From Neoarius graeffei (lineage: Eukaryota > Chordata > Actinopteri > Siluriformes > Ariidae): DNA of 64,000 nt. The DNA lies in contig NC_083577.1 of NCBI RefSeq assembly GCF_027579695.1, positions 58,392,283-58,456,282 of the forward strand, in the 5' to 3' direction. Below the pieces are notes generated by a model, which was given only the letters and a program-made list of their open reading frames with translations, was not told the DNA's origin and did not search any database. Position numbers and translations under genes: made by a program. Numbering within the stretch: position 1 is the stretch's first letter; the number at the start of each line of letters is the position of its first letter. Shown piece by piece: positions 44,101 to 56,100 of this stretch.

Positions 44101-47100
44101 TTTTCTTGGGTGACTGTACATTTTTATCAAACTCTGTGAAATTGTAAACCTAATGTCGAAATGGAGATATCCATTTGATAGAGGGGTCCAAGGTGAATAT
44201 TAAAAAATCTTTGTTTAAAATATTTTGTATTTCATGCAGAGTTTCGGAAGGAAAAGTCAGCGTTATGGATGTGACGCGTCTGAAATAGACATGGCATATG
44301 TTTAGAAAATCAGCAATTTAACCACCATAACCCTTTGAAAAACTCTCTAAATATCAGCTAAAACTATCAAAGTTCTTAAATAATATTTAAGATGGCTATT
44401 GTTTTGCTGTTTTGTGGATTTTAGCATACATTTCTGTGGCTTGTGGCAATAATATAGAATTGTACATGATCAAAGTTGATTTTAGCTTGGGTTTTACATT
44501 ATAAGAAAGACTGACAGTGACATATTAGGTTGGTTACAAATTGGTTCAACTTATTCACATCTGTAAAATACAGGCCTAGGTGAGATCTCTGGGAGTGGTT
44601 TTGATGTATTACATGTTGCTTTATTTTTGCATGGTGAGGTTGACATTTACATGGAATTGCCCATTTATTATTTGAAAAAATATCGATATTCAAATTTTGA
44701 GTATCGATATTGAATCGGAAGACAAAGTATTGCGATATATCGCCGTATTGATATTTTTGCACACCCCTAATGCAAACAGTGAATTATTAATAAAATATGA
44801 TCTATGAAAATACTTTAGAAAGTGGAACAGATTTTCTGACACAGGTTCAACATCAGTTCATTTGTTTACATACATTAGAATTACTTCCTCATTTACGTAA
44901 GCACCAACATCGATGTATTTATATAAAAGATATTTTGCACTAAATATAAATCTATGTAAAACAAATTTTTAAATAAAAACTGTTTTGGTAACTTAATACC
45001 ACATTTATTTATTTATAAATAAATAATCATCTGGGTGTCTAACTGTGGACAAAGGTGTCAATACCTGTGGAACAGTGTCACATGATCTGATGCGCTAAGT
45101 AATCGGGAATCAATTCATGCACAATTTATGTATTAAGTCTTTTCTACTTTTGCAATGGCCAAAAGATCATTAAGGTGACGATAATTGTAGCCACTGCTCT
45201 ATAAAGAATAAGTTTATAGATAGATAGATACTAATGAGGTATTGATGCAGTGGTGCTTAGTGGCTGTTCAGAAGCCATCAGTAAGCCTGTTCTACCCCAT
45301 ACCTTCTCCTTGTAGGAGGACCAACTAACAGCTGTTTTTTATTATTTTTTATTTATTTATTTTTTTAAGAACTTTGGAAGGGGAAGGACATTCTTGTCAC
45401 AATGCGATCTGAGCCAGAACTTACTGAAAAGGGGCTGCAAGGCTCATTATATTGAAAACCCAAGGAGCATCATTTCCATCCTCCAGAACAAACCCTTGAG
45501 CTCCAAAAGCTCAATGTCCGCTCAGTATGACGTCATCCAGATCCAGCCACAGCAGATTTCACTCAGTCTTAGGCCAGGTATGGCTTTTCTGTGCAAGGAT
45601 GGATACAGGATTTGTCAAATGTCTGAAGTGTACACTTGTTGGAACATCACTGCTTGGAGAAAATGATTGTGTTTTTTAAACTTACTCAGGTCAGCAGACC
45701 TCGTTTGAAGTGCAGGTTCGCCCCGTTGAGGATTATCCTGTTGATCTGTACTACCTGATGGACCTTTCGCTATCCATGAAGGATGATCTGGATACCATTC
45801 GCAATTTGGGAACAAAACTTGCTGAAGAGATGAAGAAGCTCACTAGTAAATTTCGTCTTGGCTTTGGGACGTTTGTGGATAAGAACTTGTCTCCTTTTTC
45901 ATACACCGCTCCAAAGTATAAGGAGAACCCCTGCACCGGGTAAGCATGCAACAGCCCAGGCTTCTCTGTGATGTTTAAACCTATTCTTTTGTAGTGCTTT
46001 GTAATTATGTCGTGTCCTTGTGTTCCTGTATGTTTACATGTGAAGAGTTAAAAGATAACCAGATTAACAAACAGGGTGTGTTGCAGTTTCCATCTAACTT
46101 GCTATTGAAATGTATGAGTATCAAAGGAAGGCAATAGGACACTTACGCTTCCACTTTTTGCTGATACTGGTCAAGCATTCAGCACTGCATTTAAATGCCT
46201 TATTCCCTTTAGATACCCTGTCTACTACCAACGCTCAGTTGGAAAGTGTTTATAGATGATCTGTCTCCATCTTGGAAGAACACATCTACTTTTCTGCCAT
46301 TGTGAAACTTAAAACGGAAGTCATGCATGACCAGTCCTGGAAGTGGGTTATTTCAGACATGGTATAGATAGTTTTCACTGACGTCACGGCATTCCAGGGA
46401 ACGCCCCCCAGCTGCCATCTTGGGGGGTGAACAAAACGGACCATCGCCATTACCGGCTACGTTATCTCGGACGAATTTATGAAGTTATATAGTCAGTTTT
46501 CTAAAATAAAGATCAATGTCGGCAAAATCAAGCAAACAGAAGTATATAGATACATTAGACGACATCTCACGACACGGTATGCAGCCAAACTGGCCTTGAT
46601 TGGGGGAATTGACCCCTACGAAGTGGACAAAGATGCATTTTCAAGTGACTATGCAGGGCTGCCAAAGCCTGAAACTGCCAAAGCTTGCTCCAAAGCCTGA
46701 AACTGACTTCTTCAAACTTTAAAGGCTGTCTGATATATACAACTTTATATATTCACAGCGCGCCTTTTGGCGGATGCCGCCTGAATCGCGCAGATCCGAT
46801 TTTTTTTTTTTTTTGGGGGGGGGCGTTGGAGTGTCTGATTATAATTTCAAAGTAAATTCTGTATTAAAATTACTAAATAAGCAAATCCGTTACAGTCCAT
46901 GAAACAGGAAGTATAAGGATGAGAAAAAAACAGTTTAAATCGGAAAGCTGCGCACATATGCGCAGTCCTGCACACCACTCGGGCTGCACAAATGTGCGCA
47001 GCTTTCCGATTTAAACTGTTTTTTTCTCATCCTTATACTTCCTGTTTCATGGACTGTAACGGATTTGCTTATTTAGTAATTTTAATACAGAATTTACTTT

Positions 47101-50100
47101 GAAATTATAATCAGACACTTCAACACCCCCCCTAAAAAAAAACCGGATCTGCGCGATTCAGGCGGCATCTGCCAAAAGGCGCGCTGTTTGCATCCCAAAC
47201 ACAAATCAAATCATACAGAATAGACCTAAAAATGTTTTTCAAAAATGACCCTTGCGTGAGTGACGTGACAAGTTTCAAATAGAAACGTGACAAACGAGCG
47301 ATATTAAGTGTACATTACAATGTAAACGTACACTCGGCGGTTCCAGTTAGGCATTCTCCAGAGATTGTTTACACGATTTTTTTGGTTTCCAAAAACAAAC
47401 TTAAACACAATTGATTGTTTATTTAAACAACTTGCCACTTATAAAATGATCGGAGCAGACTTTGCTGTGTTTGGAAGGCTGATAATCCTTGCGGTTGATT
47501 CTCGCAAGCCATAGATTTCTCCTTTGTATGCTGTTTCTTTGTTTGCTCGCCTTCGTGCTCCCGTACAGTGGGAATTCCATAAAAGCTCCGCTTGACTTCA
47601 TCATCTGACCTATTACGACAGCCGTGAATACAACAGGTGTGCACCATTGCTAGCTTTAAATAGCCTGCTTGGGTTCTTTTGAAGACTTTGTACTCGCGCG
47701 TTACAATGTGTGCTCAGTCACCCGTACAGTAAGCTGGACCCGCAAGATGGCCACCACTAGGGAATCCCCGACTCTGTGACGTCATGTGAAAACTATCTAT
47801 AGATGATCTGTCTCCATCTTGGAAGAACAAATCTACTTTTCTGCCATTGTGAAACTTAAAACGGGAAGTCATGCATGACCAGTCCTGGAAGTGGGTTATT
47901 TCAGACATGGTATAGAAAGCACCGGAGTTTACTTGGAGCAAACTTCAGAACATCATTTTTCAAGCAAACTAGCAGTCAGTCTTCTGTATCGGAGCTGATT
48001 TTTAGTCCAGTCTGGGTAATCAACTAAACATTTTTGAATGTCCCGTTTCACTAAAGTCTGGAAGTAAGCGACTAACATGACTAAATGGGGACAGCAGTTA
48101 CATTTTAATGCTTAACCATTTGTATTTAGTGATTTCAAGGGGTTATTTAAGTTTCAGAGCACCACTTCAGACTCTCACCAAAGGAATCATCAGTTTTAAA
48201 TTTGAAGTAGAGAAAATAAACATACTTCTCTGTCCATTTGTCTTTAAACCTATATATTTTTTTAAAGATCAATGTTGTCAGTTCACTAATCAGACCAGAC
48301 AGAGCAAAGAAATGTGTTTTAATAAATAAATTTTTCTTTCTGATTTAGCAGAAGGTGCTTCAGATTTAGTAAATCCTGATCTATGGCTAATTTGCCTTAC
48401 ATTAAATGGCTCTGCTGGAATTTTTGGTTTTTCTTTGGCCCACTAAAATAATTTGCTCAGTCCGCACAAGACTGCGGTCTGCCAGTTGACAACTTCCTGA
48501 AGTACAGCTTTTATACTTGTCAATGTGCCAGACACTTGAAGAAGAAGAATGCCTTTGTCACTGCACAAAGGTACAATGAAATTTAGTTCATCATAGGAGA
48601 GCAAAGCCGCTGCGTACTTGCACGTCACCACTCTTGGGCACTTCAACCCAAGGCCATCCCATGTCAATCTAATACCCTGTCCACACTAGGGATTTTGTAC
48701 TGATATGATACTACTTTCGTACCGCAACACCTGTCCACACTAGCAACTATACCGGTACTGTAGCGGTATAACTGTATGGTACTAAACCCACAAATGTATG
48801 GGTTTCGTACCGGTACAGTATTGGTGCTGTAGTGTGGACAGATGAAGCGGTTCTGTATCGATACAAATATAATGCACAAGTGCAATGAACCATTCCTACG
48901 TCTTCCAGGTTATTCATACAATACAATACGCCCGTGCTTTCCAACTGTAAATAAAACATCAAAATGGCTCAAAACGACCGTGGAGCTACATGGAGCAAAG
49001 AAAGGGAGAGGGAGGAGGAAGAGGGGAAAAGGGAGGGGAAGAGAAGGAAAGGGGGAGAAAGGGAGGTTTGTTTTCTTTGTTTCTTTCTCAACTGCCTCGC
49101 GCGTTTTATACGATTCGACTGAATAAATGACCACCAGAAATACAGACTGTACATTGACAACAAAAAGCACACACACGTTGTTTCATCCGCCATGTTGTCG
49201 GAAGGAAGTTACTCGGTAACCACGGAAACATTTCGCGCACGCGCATTTCAACTACCGTGAAAGAAAACCGCAAATGTTTCTCGCTAGTGTGGACAGATGC
49301 ACTAAACTGTACCGGTATACTTTGTATCGATACGGTTATACCACTTTCATACCAGTATAAGTGTGAACACAGCATTTGAACTGTGTGGTGTGAAAAAGCT
49401 CTAGAAGTTATGCCTAGTCCTAGATGCCATAGTTAGTAGAAATAAATTAACTAGACTGAACCGGTCACTTTGAGCACTGTTACATTTGGCTCATTTTTGT
49501 GTGATGTCAGCATGGAACTAGCTTATTTTTATAGTACTCTTTTAAAAAAAAATTTAACAGTATTAAGATAATGGCCTTTTAAAGTGCTGATGACACATTT
49601 TTGACATCTTTGGCGATGTTTTATAACATAAGTAATTCCCGATCCATATATTAATTCACGAAGGCGCCTATTTTACAAGTTATGATAAACGCGGCTATTT
49701 GGGCAAATTTGACAGGGCTGCAGCACCCAGGAGACGGAGGAGGAGGAGCTATATGACGTCAGCGAAAGAACCTTCCTCCTAACTTACCAGTTTATTGTTG
49801 ATGCGACAGGTGTTCAGTTTATCATTATTAGTATTATTATACATTTTATTTATTTATTTATTTATTTTAGTTATTATGCCTTCGCGTTGTGTTGCCGGCT
49901 TTTGCTCCAAAACCTAAAAGGATGGTAAGTTTATTCAAGTTCCCCAGAGATCCCGAGCTGCATGCGAAGTGGGTGAAGCAAGTCAGGCGCAGTCGTGACA
50001 AGTGGGAGCCCTCACCAACATCCGTCCTGTGCTCTGAACACTTCGATTTGGATTGTTTTGACACCCTTCCCAGCTTAAAAGAATCTCTTGGGTGTTCAGT

Positions 50101-53100
50101 TCATCACAAACGTGTATTACTACCATCAGCAGTGCCTACACAGTGTTGCCAGATTGGGAGGTTTCCCGCCCAATTGAGCGGTTTCAAGTGCATTTTGGTG
50201 GGTTTTGAACATATTTTGGGCTGGAAAACATCAGCAATATCTGTTGCCAGATACTGCTGAAGTTTTCCAGCCCAAAATATGTTCAAAATGCACTTGAAAC
50301 TGCCCAACTGGGTGGGAAACCTCCCAATCTGGCAACACTGCCAGTATTCCGGAGGGGGTCTACTAGTAGCTATGCCGGATCCAAAGACAGTCCTCCTGTC
50401 AGAACATGTGTTGTGAAACGACATAAGATAAAGGTACGTAGAGCTATAGATTCTACATGATAATCATAAATGTAATCATAAAGTCGGTGTGATATCAGTC
50501 ATGTATTTGCTTGTGAAAGCTTGCGGCTTTCATGTAACTGCTGCCTAGTAACGAGGGGCAAAGGGTAAAGAGGGTAGGCTATCATAGATTCTATTCAGAA
50601 GAGATCAACACAATTCTAGACTCCCAGAAGAGGAAGAGCTAGCACTAGAGAGTTCACCGGCGTTTTCATGCGCCATTTCCATTGAGTAGAACCAGAGTAG
50701 AACCATAGGATGTCTATGAGTAGAACAGCCAGTGAACCGCAGTGTGCTCTCCCGCTGACGTCACAACATGGCCGCGAGCCACGGACCCAGTTTTCTTGCG
50801 CTGTGCAATTAAAAGTTGGATATTTGCGTAACAACAGCTTCTTTTCACGTAATTATAACAGCAATCTAACATGTTTGCCATGTTGTATAGTTTATTTAAG
50901 AAATTGCATAGAGTCATGTTCATGTCATCAGCCCTTTAAATCCACGTATTTGACAAATACCACAGTACAATGACCCAGGAAAGGCACCAGACTGCACATT
51001 TGGCCCCGGGGCAGTTACACTACTGCCAGCATGCATCAGTGCCCAAGTAGGTTAGTCCTCTATTCTGTTATCAACTGTGAGTGGCCCTTAGTGTTTTGTC
51101 CAGAACACACCTCTTCCCAGTATAATAGTGACTTCAGTGTATGTTTAGCTACACCTTTTGTTAAAACACATCTCTGTGCTTGGAATATCGTTGAACTGAA
51201 ATCTATATTCTACACCTCATTCAGCAGAGGTAGTAAAAGGACTAAAATTCACTCCTCGGTTATTAATCTGAAGAAACGCATTAGAAGAACTACGGCTTCA
51301 AGTTCTTAAAGTAGAAATCTGTAAACTCTTCCTCAAACAACTGAAAGGAAATTTTCAAAATTCCCAAAAGAAAAGGACTCCTGCCTCAAATTCCATACTG
51401 ATTATACAATTGCAGATACAAGCTGTTCCCAAACTGCGTCCCCTCCTTCGGGTTCCGCAATCACTTGTCTCTGACTGACAAAGTGGACCGTTTCAATGAG
51501 GAGGTGAAGAAGCAGGTGGTGTCACGGAACAGGGATGCGCCTGAGGGTGGATTCGATGCTATTCTACAGGCTGCAGTCTGCAAGGTCAGTTATGTGTCAT
51601 GACAGACATTCTGTCTACCGAGATTATGTACACACTGAATCATATATCCCAGTCTGAAAGTCAGTAGAGATCATAGACTTTGTTTAGGCGAACCTTACTG
51701 GAAGAGTCAAGGTTAAAAGACGTGTTTGGTTTGTGTGGGAGTGGCTCGCTCGTATCTCTTTTGTGATATTGCTTTGCTCAGCACAGACACTTATTTCTCT
51801 CCCTGGTAAAAAAAAAAAAAAAGGTCAGGTTTGTGTAGCTTTGTCAACAGTGACGACTTTTGTTTGCTTGCTTTTCATGTCCTCATTTGACCAAAGCACA
51901 TTGTTTGATACTGTTTTTTTTTTAGTTATTTTGATGAAAGTAGTAAAAACAATGACGCACATTTAAATATAGGCTTATGTTTATATTTAAGTTGTTATAC
52001 ATTTTTCCTTATGTCGCAAAATTTTAAAAGGTTTAAAAAGCTGTGTGTCCTGTATGTAATAATGTGTTTCTTGTGTCCTTGATTTGTTCCTTCATTCTTT
52101 GTAATTTGATGGAAACCACAGGGCAGAGTAAAGCCTAAAACTAGTTTCATCTCATTTTTGCTAGAAGAGAATTGGTTGGAGGAAGGAGGCCTATCACCTG
52201 CTGGTCTTTGCTACAGATGACGTACCCCACTTAGCTTTGGATGGCAAACTAGCAGGCCTCGTTCAGCCTCATGATGGACAGTGCCACCTGAATGATGTAA
52301 ACGAATACAGCGCTTCAACCAAGATGGTAGGAGGAGCCTCATTTTAACGTTCTTGTGTAATTACTTCAATCTGCTGAGCCAAATGGCTGTAAAACATCTG
52401 TGCTGTTCGCTTTTTCATGGGCACATATGAACACCACTTGTTGACTTTGACTAAACACGTTTGGCTGTTGCTGGCTTACTCTCAAGCTGAGATCTGAATT
52501 ATTTTATTAGCTGTGCATTTCATGCCCAGTCACTTTCCTTATTAGCTATAAATACTTGAGGTAAAGGGAGAAGTTTGCTTGAAAAGTTATTTTTAGTTCA
52601 CAAGTGAGTCCTAAGGCGTGCTAGGGAACGGTGCGGAGAAAATTCATTGGCTAATAGAAGATAAGTTTATTCTAGTTATTGATAGTAAACAAACCCTGAA
52701 ATTTGTGTTTAAAGTGCTGATGACACGTTTTTGACATCTTTGGCGATGTTTTATAACATAAGTAATTCCCGATGATCCATATATTAATTCACGAAGGCGC
52801 CTATTTTACAAGTTATGATAAAAAATGCGGCTATTTGGGCAAATTTGACAGGGCTGCAGCACCCAGGAGACGAAGGAGGAGGAGGAGCTATATGACGTCA
52901 GCGAAAGAACCTTCCTCCTAACTTACCAGTTTGTTGTTGATGCGAGAGGTGTTCAGTTTATCATTATTAGTATTATTATTATACATTATTTTTTTATATA
53001 TAAATATTATATTACAGTGGTGCTTGAAAGTTTGTGAACCCTTTAGAATTTTCTATATTTCTGCATAAATATGACCTAAAACATCATCAGATTTTCACAT

Positions 53101-56100
53101 AAGTCCTAAAAGTAGATAAAGAGAACCCAGTTAAACAAATGAGACAAAAATATTATACTTGGTCATTTATTTATTGAGGAAAATGATCCAATATTACATA
53201 TCTGTGAGTGGCAAAAGTATGTGAACCTCTAGGATTAGCAGTTAATTTGAAGGTGAAATTAGTGTCAGGTGTTTTCAATCCATGGCATGACAATCAGGTG
53301 TGAGTGGGCACCCTGTTTTATTTAAAGAACAGGGATCTATCAAAGTCTGATCTTCACAACACATGTTTGTAGAAGTGTATCATGGCACGAACAAAGGAGA
53401 TTTCTGAGGACCTCAGAAAAAGTGTTGTTGATGCTCATCAGGCTGGAAAAGGTTACAAAACCATCTCTAAAGAGTTTGGACTCCACCAATCCACAGTCAG
53501 ACAGATTGTATACAAATGGAGGAAATTCAAGACCATTGTTACTGTCCTCAGGATTGGTTGACCAACAAAGATCATCCCAAGAGCAAGGTGTGTAATAGTT
53601 GGCGAAGCCACAAAGGACCTCAGGGTAACTTCTAAGCAACTGAAGGCCTCTCTCTCATTGGCTAATGTTAATGTTCCTGAGTCCACCATCAGGAGAACAC
53701 TGAACAACAATGGTGTGCATGGCAGGGTTGCAAGGAGAAAGCCACTGCTCTCCAAAAAGAACATTGCTGCTCGTCTGCAGTTTGCTAAAGATCATGTGGA
53801 CAAGCCAGAAGGCTATTGGAAAAATGTTTTGGGATGGATGAGATCAAAATAGAACTTTTTGGTTTAAATGAGAAGCGTTATGTTTGGAGAAAGGAAAACA
53901 GTGCATTCCACCATAAGAACCTTATCCCATCTGTGAAACATGGTGGTGGTAGTATCATGGTTTGGGCCTGTTTTGCTGCATCTGGACCAGGACGGCTTGC
54001 CATCATTGATGGAACAATGAATTCTGAATTATACCAGCGAATTCTAAAGGAAAATGTCAGGCCATCTGTTCATGAACTGAATCTCAAGAGACGATGGGTC
54101 ATGCAGCAAGACAACGACCCAAAGCACACAAGTCGTTCTAACAAAGAATGGTTAAAGAAGAATAAAGTGAATGTTTTGGAATGGCCAAGTCAAAATCCTG
54201 ACCTTAATCCATCGAAATGTTGTGGAAGGACCTGAAGCGAGAAGTTCATGTGAGGAAACCCACCAACATCCCAGAGTTGAAGCTGTTCTGTACGGAGGAA
54301 TGGGCTAACATTCCTCCAGGCCGGTGTGCAGGACTGATCAACAGTTACCGGAAACGTTTAGTTGCAGTTATTGCTGCACAAGGGGGTCACACCAGATACT
54401 GAAATCAAAGGTTCACATACTTTTGCCACTCACAGATATGCAATATTGGATCATTTTCCTCAATAAATAAATGACCAAGTACACGGAGTGCAGAATTATT
54501 AGGCAAGTTGTATTTTTGAGGATTAGTTTTATTATTGAACAACAACTATGTTCTCAATCAAACAAAAAGACTCATAAATATCAAAGCTGAATATGTATGG
54601 AAGTTAGAGTGGGGTGTCTTTAGTTTTGGCCATTTTAGGAGAATATGTATGTGTTCAGGTAACTTTCACTGTGCAGAATTATTAGGCAACTTAATAAAAA
54701 CCAAATATGTAGCCATTTCACTTATTTATTTTCACCAGGTACACTGATATGACAACTCCAGATTTGCAAATAAACATATCTGACATTCAAACACAAAACA
54801 AAAACAAATCAGTGACCAATATAGCCACCCTTCTTCATGAGGACGCTCAAAAGCCTTCCATCCATAGATTCTGTCAATTTCTTTATCTGTTCACGACCAA
54901 CATTGTGTGCAGCAGCAACCACGGCCTCCCAGACGCTGTTCAGAGAGGTGTACTGTTTTCCCTCTTTGTAGACCTCACATTTTATAATGGACCACAGGTT
55001 CTCTATGGGGTTTAGGTCAGGTGAACAAGGGGGCCATGTCATTATTTTTTTCACCTTTCAGACCTTTACTGGCTAGCCACGCAGTGGAGTATTTGGACGC
55101 ATGAGATGGAGCATTATCCTGCATGAAAATCATGTTCTTCTTGAAAGATGCTGACTTTTTCCTATACCACTGCTTGAAGAAGGTTTCTTCCAGGAACTGG
55201 CAGTAGGTCTGGGAGTTGAGTTTGAGTCCATCCTCAACTCGAAAAGGTCCAACAAGCTCGTCTTTGATGATACCAGCCCATAGCAGTACTCTACCTCCAC
55301 CTTGCTGGCGTCTGAGTCGGAGTGGAGCTCTGTGCCCATTACTGATCCAGCCACAGGCCCATCCATCTGGCCCATCAAGAGTCACTCTCATCTCATCAGA
55401 CCACAGCACCTTAGAAAAATCAGTCTTAAGATATTTCTTGGCCCAGTCTTGACGTTTTATCTTGTGTGCCTTACTCAGTGGTGGTTGTTTTTCAGCCTTC
55501 CTTACCTTGGCCATGTCCCTCAGTATTGCACACCTTGTACTCTTTGACACTCCAGGAATGTTGCAACTCTGGAATATGGCAGAACTGGATGCTAATGGCT
55601 GCTTGTTAGCTTCACGCTTGATTTTCCGCAGATCATGTGCAGTTATTTTGCGCCTTTTTTTTCCCCCCACACGCTTCTTTCGACCCTGTTGACTATTTGC
55701 AATGAAACACTTGATTGTTCGGTGATCACGTTTCAACATCTTCGCAATTTCAAGAGTGCTGCATCCGTCTGCAAGACATCTCACAATTTTATACTTTTCA
55801 AAGTCTGTCAGATCTCTCTTCTGACCCATTTTGCCAGAGGAAAAGAGGTTGCCTAATAATTATGCACACCTGATATAGGGTGTTGTCATTAGACCACACC
55901 CCCTCTCATTACACAGATGCACAGCACCTGATATACTTAATTGGTAGTAGGCTTTCAAGCCTAAACAGCTTGGAGTGGGACAACATGCATTAAAAGGATG
56001 TTGTGGTCAAAATACTCACTTGCCTAATAATTCTGCACTCAGTGTATATTATTTTTGTCTCATTTGTTTAACTGAGTTCTCTTTATCTACTTTTAGGACT

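Larger units (their letters stand above)
40865..45199. mobile_element. Long-inverted-repeat element (Tc1/mariner-class MITE), filled with insertions
   Basis: TA lies at 40863-40864 and 45200-45201. The left end is CAACAGTGGCTACAGTTATC, and the right end reverse-complemented is GAGCAGTGGCTACAATTATC. The arms share ttttggccattgcaaaagta and gtggtattaagttaccaaaa in inverted order, giving about 200-bp inverted repeats. Between and within the arms are a LINE 3' fragment, a MITE, a SINE holding a hAT MITE, and a hAT element. Confidence 0.75.
46368..47797. mobile_element. DNA element with a converging ORF pair including a THAP domain
   Basis: The left end is ATAGTTTTCACTGACGTCAC, and the right end is tgacgtcatgtgaaaactat reading back. 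The plus-strand ORF at left and minus-strand THAP ORF at right converge. It contains a 430-bp palindrome (46755-47187). Superfamily not assigned. Confidence 0.7.
46251..47914. repeat. 117-bp direct repeats flanking a transposon
   Basis: 46251-46367 (tatagatgatctgtctccat ... gacatggtatag) recurs at 47798-47914 with only two or three differences. The transposon at 46368-47797 lies exactly between. This is far longer than any normal target duplication. Confidence 0.9.
49583..50935 (+). mobile_element. Kolobok-like transposon, family 2 copy A (itgb5 intron 4)
   Basis: TTAA lies at 49579-49582 and 50936-50939. The ends are AGTGCTGATGACACATTTTT and AGGGCTGATGACATGAACAT (right, reverse-complemented). 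A THAP exon begins at 49876. About 1.35 kb, including a 200-bp nested MITE at 50142-50341. Confidence 0.88.

Noticed and set aside
48969-49193. Ser/Pro-rich frames at about 49 kb
   Set aside because: Translation of the polypurine tract in a MITE.
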